Shown: positions 28,668-39,462, counted from the stretch's first letter. The stretch is DNA of 64,000 nucleotides from Bradyrhizobium barranii subsp. barranii (GCF_017565645.3 NZ_CP086136.1:2184001-2248000), one strand, 5' to 3'. Translations and numbers: made by a program. Notes: generated by a model not told the origin, from the sequence alone.

Positions 28668-29651
28668 GTGCCCGATCTGCCCTGGTTCGTCTATGCGATG
28701 CTGTTCGCACCGCTCGGGCTGTTACTGGTCGCCTCCGTTGTGAAGACCTGGCAGGTGCGCGAGGCGCGAAGCTGGCCGCAGGCATCGGGCAAGGTCGTCC
28801 GCTCGGTCGCCGAGGTGCGTGAGGTCAGGGTGTCCGACAGCGACCGCGAGGAAGGCTATCGGCTCGAGAGCCGTAATTTTGCGAACGTGACTTACGAATA
28901 TCCGGTCGGCAGCCGCAAGCTGAGCTGTAACCGCATCTCGATCGGCGAGGACCTCGGCAATTTCGAGGTCGCCGAGAAGCTCGCAAAATATCCCGCCGGC
29001 AGTGTCGTCACCGTCTATTACAATCCGCGCCATCCCGATCAGGCCGTGCTCGAGCGCGACCTGCCCAAGGGGCTGTGGGGCTGCCTCGGCATCGGCACGG
29101 CGATTGCGTTTGGCATCGTGTTCGGCTCGGCGTTCGGGCTCAACCAGACTTATGCCTACCTTGCGCACCACATCGGGCGGCCCGATCTCGCCGGCCTTGT
29201 CGTCGGCTTCGGCGCGTTCGGCCTCGTCATCGCGCTGATGGGGTATGGGGTGCGGCGGCAGGCGTTGAAGGCGGCGCGCTGGCCGGTGGTGCCGGGCACG
29301 ATCAAGCTGTCGGGGATCGAGCAATATCACGAGGCCAGCGAGCCGGGCGAGCGCCGCGGCACCGAGATGTTCGGCAAGCGCGTGACCTACACCTATCGCT
29401 ATCAGAATATCAGCTACACCAATGAATGCGCGCGCGTCGCGGCCGGGACGCAGTCCGGGTCCGACGAGATGTTGAAGAAGCTGATGTCGCGCTACAAGCA
29501 CGGCGCGACCGTCGAGGTGCGCGTCAATCCCGACAACCCGGCCGAGGCAACGCTCGATACAAGCGGCCCCGTCCGCATCGCCTGGCTGCTGTGGGGTATC
29601 GCTGCGATTTTCGCTGCGCTCGCGGTGTTCGTCGCGACGCGGGGCGGGTGA
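28668..29651 (+). CDS. Membrane protein with two DUF3592 domains
   Basis: 327 residues from GTG 28668, chosen because GAAGGAA sits 8 bases upstream, whereas the TTG at 28662 is too close to it. Two repeats, each with a beta-rich soluble part (KVVRSVAEVREVRVSDSDRE; GTIKLSGIEQYHEASEPGER) ending in a VYYNPRHPDQAVLERDL or VRVNPDNPAEATLD motif, alternate with hydrophobic helices near residues 8-26, 140-160, 175-195 and 305-322. Function unknown. Confidence 0.85.
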   Translation: MPDLPWFVYAMLFAPLGLLLVASVVKTWQVREARSWPQASGKVVRSVAEVREVRVSDSDREEGYRLESRNFANVTYEYPVGSRKLSCNRISIGEDLGNFEVAEKLAKYPAGSVVTVYYNPRHPDQAVLERDLPKGLWGCLGIGTAIAFGIVFGSAFGLNQTYAYLAHHIGRPDLAGLVVGFGAFGLVIALMGYGVRRQALKAARWPVVPGTIKLSGIEQYHEASEPGERRGTEMFGKRVTYTYRYQNISYTNECARVAAGTQSGSDEMLKKLMSRYKHGATVEVRVNPDNPAEATLDTSGPVRIAWLLWGIAAIFAALAVFVATRGG

Positions 29652-29692
29652 GCCTGAGACAAATGCTCAGCAGCTTCGTCGTACTCCGCTGC

Positions 29693-29722
29693 GCTCCCTC
29701 CCCCGCAAGGGGGGAGGGAACA
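29693..29722. repeat. Half-copy of the ctcccccgc/gggggag repeat
   Basis: A short palindrome between the convergent DUF3592 and amidohydrolase genes, of the same family as 15171-15316. Confidence 0.45.
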
Positions 29723-29731
29723 CAGCGTGCC

Positions 29732-30535
29732 CTACACCAACAGCTCCGCCTTCAATTCCAGCTCGATCTCCGCAAAAATCCTCGCCAGCCGCTCCGCCCA
29801 TTGCTGCTGGCCGGACTGATCCGCGATCAGATCCTGGCGGATCTCGATGCCGGTGTTGACGAGGCCGCGGGCTTCGCCGTGGACGGGGATGGTGTAGTCG
29901 CTGAGGTCGCTCACCGCATAGGGCTCGTTGTCGCCGACGACGAGATCGCCTTCAGCGCGCAAATGTTTCAGCAGCAGCTGCGGCAGCACGGTGTCGCGGT
30001 TATACAGCGTCGCGATGTGCCAGGGCCGGGCGACGCCGGCATAAACCGGCGTGAAGCTGTGCAGTGACACCAGCACCGTCGGCCGCGTGTCGTGCAGGCG
30101 GCGGTCGATCGCGGCATCGATGCGGCGGTGATAGGGCTCGAAGATCTCGCGGCGCCGCGCGGTACGCTCGCTCGCTGAGATGCCCTCGTTGCGCGGGATC
30201 GCAGTCGCCTCGGATATCACGGGGACCGAGCTTGCTACGCCGGGCGAGCGGTTGCAGTCGATCACGAGCCGCGAATAGCGCTGCGCGATCAGATGCGCAT
30301 CGAGCATTTTTGCCAGCCGCTCGGCGACGCCGGCAATACCGATGTCCCAGGCGATGTGTCGCGTCAGCTCGCTTTCCGCGACGCCGAGGTCGCCGAGCGC
30401 GCGCGGCAGAATCCGTCCGTAATGATCCGAGGTGAGCAGGAAAGGCGATGCCCCATCCGCATTGACCTCATGCACCGGCGGAATGTCCCCCGCGCCGAGC
30501 AGTTGATCGGTCGCGTCGGCCGTGTTCAAGTCCAT
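29732..30535 (-). CDS. N-formylglutamate amidohydrolase family protein
   Basis: 267 residues. Family landmarks: PFLLTSDHYGRILPRALGDL near the N-terminus, HIAWDIGIAGVAERLA, LVIDCNRSPG, VLVSLHSFTPVYAG and a late GLVNTGIEIRQDLI. These match the FGase (HutG-like) family, zinc hydrolases that release formate from N-formylglutamate. The genomic context shows no histidine-degradation genes, so the substrate may differ. Monocistronic. Confidence 0.87.
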   Translation of the reverse strand: MDLNTADATDQLLGAGDIPPVHEVNADGASPFLLTSDHYGRILPRALGDLGVAESELTRHIAWDIGIAGVAERLAKMLDAHLIAQRYSRLVIDCNRSPGVASSVPVISEATAIPRNEGISASERTARRREIFEPYHRRIDAAIDRRLHDTRPTVLVSLHSFTPVYAGVARPWHIATLYNRDTVLPQLLLKHLRAEGDLVVGDNEPYAVSDLSDYTIPVHGEARGLVNTGIEIRQDLIADQSGQQQWAERLARIFAEIELELKAELLV

Positions 30536-30740
30536 CCTGATTGCCTATGGAAAAAGCAGTTGCCGTCTAAATTGGGCAGCAATCGCTTGCAGGTAGGTCC
30601 ACCCAAAATCATCATGATCGTCAGACGATGCCGTTGCCGGCGATTCATCACAAGACCAAATCTCGCTTGCCCCCGGGACTTCGCTGGGACGAGGAAACGT
30701 GCGGCTGTCGTTTCGCTCGATTGACGGCTATAGACACCCC

Positions 30741-31139
30741 ATGACCTCCGATCGTCTTTTCGTCTACGGCACCCTGATGCGCGGCTTCGACCATCCGATG
30801 GCGCGGCTGCTTGCAGGACATGCGGACTTTTTGGGTGACGCGACGTGTCGCGGGCGGCTCGTTCTGGTGAAGCATTATCCCGGATTGCTGCTGTCGAACG
30901 CGGCCTCCGATGTCGTCCATGGTGAGCTTTTTCAATTGCGCGTGCCCGATGAGCTCCTGCGCGAGCTCGACATGTACGAGGCCTGCGGCGAGGGCTTTCC
31001 GGAGCCGACCGAATATCTGCGCAAGCTGATCGACGTGACGCTGCCTGATGGCACCACGGAGAAGGCCTGGACTTACGTCTACAATTGGTCCGTCACCGAT
31101 CTGCCGCGCATCGAGTCCGGGCGCTTTCTCGAGCACTAG
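30741..31139 (+). CDS. Gamma-glutamylcyclotransferase-like (AIG2) protein
   Basis: 132 residues, starting MTSDRLFVYGTLMRGFDHPM. The YGTLMRG substrate loop and the catalytic-acid position in ELDMYEACGEGFPEPTEYLR match the GGCT/AIG2 family, which cleaves gamma-glutamyl peptides or amines to 5-oxoproline. A TATAGA -10-like box ends 7 bases before the ATG and no ribosome site is visible, so a leaderless message is possible. Confidence 0.87.
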   Translation: MTSDRLFVYGTLMRGFDHPMARLLAGHADFLGDATCRGRLVLVKHYPGLLLSNAASDVVHGELFQLRVPDELLRELDMYEACGEGFPEPTEYLRKLIDVTLPDGTTEKAWTYVYNWSVTDLPRIESGRFLEH

Positions 31140-31215
31140 GCGCGGATGCGGACTTCACCTCTCCCGCGCAAGCGGAGCGAGGGATCGCACCTTCATCGTG
31201 GCCGGCGTTCGATCA

Positions 31216-31779
31216 CTAAGCCGACAGCACTTCCTTCACCAGGCGCACGTCGATCTCGTGCTCGACGTAGCTCCACTCCTCGGTCTGCCTCAGCATCGCC
31301 ACCAGCTCCTCGAACAGCGAGGCATCGGGGGGCGCGAACTCGAACCATGTCAGGAAGTCGAAGGGACCGCCGAGATCGCGGCTGTGATAGAGCTGCCGCG
31401 CGATGGCGGGCAGGAAACGAAGAGTGCTGGCGATGTGGTGCGACTTGTCCTCGAAGATCTTGCGGCGCTCTTCCTGCGTCAGCTCCCACCACGCCTCCGA
31501 TTTGCGGATCGGAATCAGCGCCGCGGAAGTGGCCTCTAACCGGCCGAGCTCGGCCTGCACCGCGGTGAGCTGCTGCTTCTCGGCGCGCTCAGTGTAGCGC
31601 GGCGTGCTCGCAACGCCGACCAGCCGCCACGCATTGCGAGAGGGCACCAGGGGCAATGAAATCGCCTCGCTGTCGGTCACCGACAGCGCCGGCACGAAGG
31701 GCAGGGGCTCGCCCACCACGGGTGAAATCGAGGTCACACGCCAGCCCCCGCTGTGGCCGCCGCGAAACATCCTGAACAT
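31216..31779 (-). CDS. Chlorite dismutase/HemQ-family haem protein (short, dimeric type)
   Basis: 187 residues. The core SEAWWELTQEERRKIFEDKS, ARQLYHSRDLGGPFDFLTWF and EEWSYVEHEIDVRL follows the short chlorite-dismutase lineage known from Nitrobacter. The candidate haem-ligand His lies in LYHSRDLG. The family includes true chlorite dismutases, coproheme decarboxylases and inactive relatives. The distal residue that decides activity cannot be assigned confidently without alignment. Cytoplasmic (no signal peptide). Confidence 0.82.
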   Translation of the reverse strand: MFRMFRGGHSGGWRVTSISPVVGEPLPFVPALSVTDSEAISLPLVPSRNAWRLVGVASTPRYTERAEKQQLTAVQAELGRLEATSAALIPIRKSEAWWELTQEERRKIFEDKSHHIASTLRFLPAIARQLYHSRDLGGPFDFLTWFEFAPPDASLFEELVAMLRQTEEWSYVEHEIDVRLVKEVLSA

Positions 31780-31824
31780 GGCCTATGGAAGCGCGGAACC
31801 GGTCCGGGTTCAAGTCTTTCCGCG

Positions 31825-31864
31825 GTCATTCCGGGCTCGATGCTTCGCATCGCCCCGGAATGAC
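31825..31864. repeat. REP-like palindrome GTCATTCCGGG...CCCGGAATGAC type
   Basis: An almost perfect 40-base hairpin between the chlorite-dismutase-like gene and dnaG. Confidence 0.65.
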
Positions 31865-31983
31865 GCCTGTGCATAGGTCGAATAACCCGGATAAGCCGGA
31901 CAAACCTGACTTTTGGGCAGGCCGCGCCTATATCCGTAACCCCTTCGCCCGACTCACGTTGATTCGCGCCAGACCCAGAGCCC

Positions 31984-34002
31984 ATGCGCTTCACGCCCCA
32001 GTTCCTCGACGAGCTTCGTGCCCGGCTTTCGGTCTCCGAAGTCGTGGGCAAGCGCGTGAAACTGAAGAAGGCGGGGCGGGAATGGAAGGGGCTGTCGCCG
32101 TTCCAGCAGGAGAAGACGCCGTCCTTCTACGTCAACGACCAGAAGGGATTTTACCACGACTTCTCCTCCGGCAAGCACGGCGACATCATCACCTTCGTGA
32201 TGGAGACCGACGGCCTGCCGTTCGCGGAGGCCGTGGAGCGCCTCGCCAACATGGCGGGGCTGGCGCTGCCGGCGGTAACGCCGGATGCGGCGCGGCACGA
32301 GCAGCGGCGCCGCACGCTGCATGACGTGATGGAGCTCGCCGCAAAATTCTTCGCCGAGACGCTGGCCTCGCGCGTCGGCGCCAAGGCGCGCGGCTATCTC
32401 GCCGATCGCGCGATCTCGCCGGCGACGCAGGTGCAGTTCCGCCTCGGCTATGCGCCGCCGCCGCCCGAGCGCTTCGCGCTGAAGGAGCATCTCGGCAAGC
32501 TCGGCGTCTCCGTCGAGGACATGATCGAGACCGGGCTGCTCGTTGCCGGCAACGACATTCCCGTGCCCTACGATCGCTTCCGCGATCGCGTGATGTTTCC
32601 GATCACGGATCTGCGTGGCCGCGTCATCGCCTTCGGCGGGCGCGCGCTGGAGAAGGACGTTCCGGCAAAATACCTGAACTCGCCGGAGACGCCGCTCTTC
32701 CACAAGGGCGACAATCTCTACAATCACCAGACCGCGCGCAAAGCCACCCACGATGGCAGCGCGCTGATCGTGGTCGAAGGCTATGTCGACGTCATCGCTA
32801 TGGTGACGGCAGGCTTTGCAGGTGCCGTGGCGCCACTCGGCACCGCGCTGACCGAAAACCAGCTCGCGCTGCTCTGGAAGATGGCGGACGAGCCGATCCT
32901 CTGCTTCGACGGCGATCGCGCCGGACAGAAGGCGGCTTACCGTGCCGCCGACCTTGCCTTGCCATTTCTTGCGCCGGGCAAGAGCCTGCGTTTTGCGCTG
33001 CTGCCGGAAGGTCAGGATCCCGACGATCTCGCCCGCTCGGGCGGCCGCGGCGCGATCGAGGATGTCATCGCGGCGGCGAAGCCGCTCGCCGAGATGATCT
33101 GGTCGCGCGAGCTCGAAGGCGGCAACTTTGCCACGCCCGAACGCCGTGCCGCGCTCGAAGCGCGCGTCAAGGAGCTGTCCAACGGCATCCGCGACGAGGT
33201 GGTGCGGCGCTATTATCGCGACGATTTTGCCGAACGGCTTCGACGCACCTTCGCGCCCGAGGGCGGGCGCGGCGGCTTTGCCGGCCGGGGCAATTTCCAG
33301 GGCAATTCCGGTCGCTCCTTCCAGCCCCGCAACGGGGGGCAGGCGAATCGATTCGGGGGGCAGGGATTCGGTAGCCAAGGGCGGCGTGGGGCCCCCGGTC
33401 CCGCCTTTATTCCCTCCGGCCCCTATCAGGCGGCGAGTCCCCAGCTGGCGGCCAGCCCGATCATGAAGGGCCAACGCAGCGCCATATCCCGGCGCGAAGC
33501 CCTGATCCTGCAAATCCTGATCAACCACCCCTGGCTGCTGCACGACCACCTTGAGGAGGTCGCCGCCCTGGAGCTGGCCCATCCCGAGGCCCATAAGCTC
33601 CGGGCCGGCATCATCGCCGCCTTTGCCAACGACCACCACCACTCGCCGGACCCCGGCGAGCTGGCCGAGAAGATGCGAGCCGACATCGAGAAGGGTGGAT
33701 TTTCACAGCTTCTTCAAAGGGTTGAGAACGGTATCACGACCGCGGCGGTGTGGGGTGCCCGCGAGGGCGCCGCCCGCGACGACGTTCTCTCCACCTGGCA
33801 CCAGCTCGTTGCCTTGCATCGGCAATACCATTCACTACTTAGAGAACTGAAAGACGCCGAGCTGGCCTTGGGGGAGGACCCCAGCGAGGCCAATTTGGCG
33901 TGGCTGCGTGACGTCAAGGCTCGGATAGGAGAAGTCGACGGTACCGAGGCCCTGATCGAGGGTTTTGGCGAGCTGTCGGGCCGGTTCCAGAAGAGCGTGT
34001 GA
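31984..34002 (+). CDS. dnaG: DNA primase
   Basis: Synthesises RNA primers at the replication fork. 672 residues: an N-terminal CHC2-type zinc-finger region (about 31-73), the RNA-polymerase core with TOPRIM (LIVVEGYVDVIAM near residue 260; CFDGDRAGQKAAYRAA), a Gly/Asn/Gln-rich linker (about 425-480) and a C-terminal DnaB-interacting domain (500-672). The four zinc ligands are replaced (Ser38, Gln41, Asp59, Ser62 in place of Cys, His, Cys, Cys), which I believe is common in alphaproteobacteria. rpoD follows 380 bases downstream. Confidence 0.97.
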   Translation: MRFTPQFLDELRARLSVSEVVGKRVKLKKAGREWKGLSPFQQEKTPSFYVNDQKGFYHDFSSGKHGDIITFVMETDGLPFAEAVERLANMAGLALPAVTPDAARHEQRRRTLHDVMELAAKFFAETLASRVGAKARGYLADRAISPATQVQFRLGYAPPPPERFALKEHLGKLGVSVEDMIETGLLVAGNDIPVPYDRFRDRVMFPITDLRGRVIAFGGRALEKDVPAKYLNSPETPLFHKGDNLYNHQTARKATHDGSALIVVEGYVDVIAMVTAGFAGAVAPLGTALTENQLALLWKMADEPILCFDGDRAGQKAAYRAADLALPFLAPGKSLRFALLPEGQDPDDLARSGGRGAIEDVIAAAKPLAEMIWSRELEGGNFATPERRAALEARVKELSNGIRDEVVRRYYRDDFAERLRRTFAPEGGRGGFAGRGNFQGNSGRSFQPRNGGQANRFGGQGFGSQGRRGAPGPAFIPSGPYQAASPQLAASPIMKGQRSAISRREALILQILINHPWLLHDHLEEVAALELAHPEAHKLRAGIIAAFANDHHHSPDPGELAEKMRADIEKGGFSQLLQRVENGITTAAVWGAREGAARDDVLSTWHQLVALHRQYHSLLRELKDAELALGEDPSEANLAWLRDVKARIGEVDGTEALIEGFGELSGRFQKSV

Positions 34003-34381
34003 TGAAAGAATCATGCGGACGGCCGGGACCGGAACCGCTAAAAGACTCGCCAAATCCAAGGTTTGGCGGCAAAAACAGGGTTAATCGAGGCTTAACGGTC
34101 TTGTAGCACTTTGGCCACCAGGCGGCCGCAGGCAGAACAGACGCGTCAGGAATAAATCCGCGCAATCGCTGTTGGCACTACACCTGCATCCGCTGCGACA
34201 AAGAGGCTCACGAAGCGTTAGGCAAATCCGGCGAGAGAAAAGGTCGGGGTGGCGAGAGATATCCGCGCCGCCCTTTCCGTGTCGCGATCTGACGAAGCGA
34301 GAGCGTCGAACAACAGGTTCAAGTGAATTCAGGCGGGCGGGCCGTTCGGCCTTCTGCATGAAGCGCGTTTAGGAGCAATGG
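34003..34381. other. dnaG-rpoD intergenic region
   Basis: 379 bases without a gene. It should contain the rpoD promoter, but no -35/-10 pair stands out. A short hairpin (GCGGGCCGTTCGGCC area, near 34336) lies shortly before the rpoD ribosome site (TAGGAG). Confidence 0.5.
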
Positions 34382-36541
<2,160 letters not shown>

Positions 36542-36548
36542 TTCGGAT

Positions 36549-36580
36549 CGTCGTGCCCGGGCCTGATCCGGGCATTCATC
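36549..36580. repeat. Short cccgggc REP-like palindrome after rpoD
   Basis: GTGCCCGGGCCTGATCCGGGCA-type hairpin of the same family as 12548 and 16538. Confidence 0.5.
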
Positions 36581-36587
36581 CAAACGC

Positions 36588-36620
36588 AAACGGCGGGCCG
36601 AAAGCCCGCCGTTTTCTATT
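36588..36620 (+). terminator. rpoD terminator
   Basis: AAACGGCGGGC/GCCCGCCGTTT stem with a CGAAA loop, then TCTATTTG. An almost identical hairpin recurs at 37059-37092. Confidence 0.9.
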
Positions 36621-36650
36621 TGTACTGACGCTTCGCAAGTCGGGCGGAGC

Positions 36651-36887
36651 CTACTTCTTCTTCGCGCCGACCCGGTCGAGGGTCTTGATTGCCAGCGGCG
36701 GGCGGCCGGACTTTTCCGCGATCTCGCGGTCCTGCTCCATGATGAAGCCGCGCGCGGGCTCGTCGCCGTCCAGGCCTCCGAGCAGCTCCGCAGGCACGCG
36801 CCGGTTGGAGCGTTGGGAGCCGTCTTCGTAGAAGACGTTGAAAAAGGCGAACTCGCCCTTGGGATTGGTTCCAGGTTTTTTGGCCAT
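36651..36887 (-). CDS. 78-residue basic/acidic small protein
   Basis: MAKKPGTNPKGEFAFFNVFY, then EDGSQRSNRRVPAELLGGLDGDEPARGFIMEQDREIAEKSGRPPLA and a VGAKKK end. Balanced coding composition and a compact hydrophobic core (FAFFNVFY) support a real gene. No recognised family; small proteins of this kind recur in Bradyrhizobium annotations as hypothetical. No clear ribosome site. Confidence 0.72.
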   Translation of the reverse strand: MAKKPGTNPKGEFAFFNVFYEDGSQRSNRRVPAELLGGLDGDEPARGFIMEQDREIAEKSGRPPLAIKTLDRVGAKKK

Positions 36888-37058
36888 GGCGGGCTTGTCG
36901 TCGATCAGGGCGCTATAGTCAAATGACTTTGGCGGGTTTTCCGGTGGTCACACGGACCTGTCGCGGCGGTATCGGCTGCGCAATCGATCGATGAAGTCCG
37001 TTTGCTGGATGTTCGGATGCGTCCGGCGCTTCGTAAAATCCGATGCGACCCTTCGCTC

Positions 37059-37095
37059 AATAAACGGCGGGCCGCAAAGCCCGCCGTTTATTTTT
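37059..37095. terminator. Orphan rho-independent terminator
   Basis: AATAAACGGCGGGC/GCCCGCCGTTTATT, a 14-base perfect stem with a CGCAAA loop and a following TTT. It has no upstream protein gene on the plus strand nearer than rpoD, which already has its own terminator. Confidence 0.75.
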
Positions 37096-37238
37096 GGTCT
37101 TCAGCGTCGCCCGGGGCTGGCGGGGCGACAACCTAGAATAGAAGACTATAACTTGCGCCATAGCGTGGCAAGGCAAATCGTTGACGCTGTGATGTCGCAT
37201 CGAGCGCGTCAGATATGCGCTGGTCGCGATGTCTGGTT

Positions 37239-37252
37239 TTGATGCGCATCAA
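37239..37252. promoter_or_regulatory. FNR/FixK-type box TTGATGCGCATCAA
   Basis: A perfect 14-bp palindrome with the TTGAT-N4-ATCAA form bound by FNR/FixK-class low-oxygen activators. On the minus strand a CATATC box lies where a class II -10 would sit; on the plus strand a CATATT box lies near 37285. Confidence 0.55.
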
Positions 37253-37521
37253 AGCAATTGTTTGGATGGCCAAATCACTTTGTTCATATTTCCTGCTCTC
37301 GCAACGCAACGAGAGGTGCGTGCTTTGTAAGAAAGCGCGTTCGCCTGCACGTCTTCCGTCCGCGTGCACAGGTTGTGTTCCATTGTACGAACGAGTTCCA
37401 TGTCCGCGGTTGCACACCTCACTGCTTACACGTGCTGAGTTCCTGTACGGCGAGCCGCTTCTCCAGCGACAACGCCATTCAAGAGATACTCGGAGCGCAG
37501 ATGGGAAGATGAGTGAGGCCG

Positions 37522-38460
37522 TCACGGCGCCACCAGCTCCACGCGCCGGTTGAGCGCGCGGCCGGCGTCCGTAGCGTTGGAACCGACGGGTGACAGCAAT
37601 CCGACGCCGGCGGTGCGCAGCCGCGTCTGCGCGATCCGAAAGCTTTTCACGAGTTCGGCTGCGACCGCTTCGGCGCGGCGCTTCGAGAGATCGAGATTGT
37701 ACTCGTAAGCGCCCTGGCCGTCGGTGTGGCCGACGATGAAGACGTTGAGCTGCGGCTGACTCGTCAGCAGCTTTGCGATCTGCTCTAGCGTCGGGCGGCT
37801 CTCCGGCTTCAGCACCGCCTTGTCGGTATCAAAATAGATGCCGTAGAGCGCGATGTGGCCGGTCTCGCCAAGGCCCTTCGCCATCGCGGCAGCATCGACC
37901 ATCTTGTTCGCGATGGCGCCGAGCTCGGCGACCGTGACCTGCGCGGTGATGTCCTGGTTGTTCTGGCTGACGATGACGCTGGCATAGGTCTCGCGTCCGC
38001 CTTCGATCTTGCGGCCAGAAAAATAGCGGTAGTTGAAGCCGTCGACCCACATCTGCGGCACCGGCAGCGTGTCGATGCTTTCCGTGAAGGGAATGGCACC
38101 GCAGGCGTCGGTGTCGCAGGCGAGCAAGGTCTCGAAGCCGGCTTTCGCAAGCTGCGTTTCGAAATTGCGCGCCACTTCCAGGATCGAGGGGCCCGGATTG
38201 GTGCGATAGGCGATGCGGAAGATGCGGCCTTCGAGCCGCCGCGCATCGACCGGCTGGCCGTCCCTAAAGGCGGCCGCCTGCATCCGTGCGGCGTCAAAAT
38301 CCTTCGTCACGTAGCCGGTGATGACGCTGCCGGTGAAGCGGCCGATGCCGGGATAGTCGCGGCTGCCTGCGACATCGCGGGTCTGCGCGGCGGCGGCGGT
38401 GGCTGTGAAGGAGAGCAGGGCGAGGACAGCGAGCATCCGGTGCGGAATGGACATGGTCAT
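37522..38460 (-). CDS. OmpA-family protein with an N-terminal DUF4892-like domain
   Basis: 312 residues from MTMSIPHRMLAVLALLSFTA at 38460 (alternative ATG 38454), with a Sec signal peptide cleaved after TAAAAAQ. The middle part (SRDYPGIGRFTGSVITGYVT; RIFRIAYRTNPGPS) resembles DUF4892. The C-terminal OmpA/MotB peptidoglycan-binding domain carries NVFIVGHTDGQGAYEYNLDL, SKRRAEAV and ALNRRVELV. It probably anchors the outer membrane to peptidoglycan. Confidence 0.87.
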   Translation of the reverse strand: MTMSIPHRMLAVLALLSFTATAAAAQTRDVAGSRDYPGIGRFTGSVITGYVTKDFDAARMQAAAFRDGQPVDARRLEGRIFRIAYRTNPGPSILEVARNFETQLAKAGFETLLACDTDACGAIPFTESIDTLPVPQMWVDGFNYRYFSGRKIEGGRETYASVIVSQNNQDITAQVTVAELGAIANKMVDAAAMAKGLGETGHIALYGIYFDTDKAVLKPESRPTLEQIAKLLTSQPQLNVFIVGHTDGQGAYEYNLDLSKRRAEAVAAELVKSFRIAQTRLRTAGVGLLSPVGSNATDAGRALNRRVELVAP

Positions 38461-38609
38461 CTCGATCGGTTGGGGACGGGGCGAGCGCAATTCATTTGTC
38501 GCGGCCAAGATACGATCGGTTCTGGCGAGGATCTGCCGCTTTGACGCGAATCCGGTTCCCGGGCATGATCGCGCGCTTTCCGCGTTCATTCTTCAAAGGA
38601 TTTTCCCGC

Positions 38610-39416
38610 ATGTCGAGACTCGCCCTGGCCACCGCCTTCATCCTCTGTCTGGCCGGCGGATCGGCGCAGGCCGCGCGCTGCGGCGGCGACTTCAACAGCT
38701 TCGTCGCCAGCATGAGCTCGGAGGCGCAAGGAGCCGGCGTCTCGGCGAGCGTGACCAGCGCGGCCTTCAGCGGCATCGCCCAGGATGGCGCGGTGCTCGC
38801 GTTCGACCGGCGCCAGCGCTACACCTTCAACAAGAGCTTTGAGCAGTATGTCTCGACCCGCGTCGGTCCCGGCCGCATCAATGGCGGCAAGGCACTGTTG
38901 CAGCGCCACGCGGCGCTGCTCTCGCGGATCGAGCAGCAGTTCGGCGTGCCCCGCTACATCCTGGTCGCGATCTGGGGGCTGGAAAGCGATTTCGGCAAGG
39001 GCGACATCGGCAAGCTGCCCGTGATCCGCACGCTCGCCACGCTCGCGCATGATTGCCGCCGCACCGAGCTGTTCCAGGGCGAGCTGCTCGCCGCGCTCAA
39101 GATCGTGCAGCGCGGCGACCTGCCGCTGCGCGACCTCATCGGCGCCTATGCCGGCGAGATCGGCCAGACCCAGTTCCTGCCGTCGTCCTACATCAAATAC
39201 GGCGTCGATTTCGACGGCGACGGCCACGTCGACCTGCGCCACAGCGTGCCCGACGTGCTCGCCTCGACCGCGAACCTGCTTCACACCAGCGGCTTCAAGA
39301 TGGGCCAGCCCTACGGCGAAGGCACCGCCAATTTCGAGGCGATGCGGGAGTGGAACAGGGCGGTGATCTACCGCAAGACGATCGGCTATTTTGCGGACCG
39401 GCTGGCGGGGCAGTGA
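38610..39416 (+). CDS. Lytic murein transglycosylase (MltB type)
   Basis: 268 residues, starting MSRLALATAFILCLAGGSAQA with a clear signal peptide. The GH103/MltB core includes the catalytic Glu in AIWGLESDFGKG, LATLAHDCRRTELFQGELLAAL, the GEIGQTQFLPSSY motif and DFDGDGHVDL. Cleaves glycan strands of peptidoglycan to 1,6-anhydro ends in the periplasm. Divergent from the OmpA-like gene. Confidence 0.93.
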   Translation: MSRLALATAFILCLAGGSAQAARCGGDFNSFVASMSSEAQGAGVSASVTSAAFSGIAQDGAVLAFDRRQRYTFNKSFEQYVSTRVGPGRINGGKALLQRHAALLSRIEQQFGVPRYILVAIWGLESDFGKGDIGKLPVIRTLATLAHDCRRTELFQGELLAALKIVQRGDLPLRDLIGAYAGEIGQTQFLPSSYIKYGVDFDGDGHVDLRHSVPDVLASTANLLHTSGFKMGQPYGEGTANFEAMREWNRAVIYRKTIGYFADRLAGQ

Positions 39417-39462
39417 AGCGGGCTGGTGTAGAGATGCGGAGCGCTCGCGCCTCATACTAGGT

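Larger units (their letters stand above)
36888..37521. other. Gene-free, AT-richer stretch with an FNR/FixK-type box and an orphan terminator
   Basis: 634 bases, the longest gene-free stretch in the window. It contains a strong hairpin with a T-run (37059-37095) with no gene feeding it, a perfect TTGATGCGCATCAA palindrome (37239-37252), and AT-richer DNA from 37140 to 37500 with no credible ORF. It is a candidate site for a small RNA. Confidence 0.6.

Noticed and set aside
31954..33642. Long minus-strand ORF of 562 codons opposite dnaG
   Set aside because: GC-rich antisense shadow: dnaG is unambiguous, and the antisense protein is Arg/His-rich without domains.
37133..37525. Minus-strand ORF of 130 codons in the gene-free region
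   Set aside because: Composition not protein-like; overlaps the FNR/FixK box and the OmpA-like gene end; no ribosome site.
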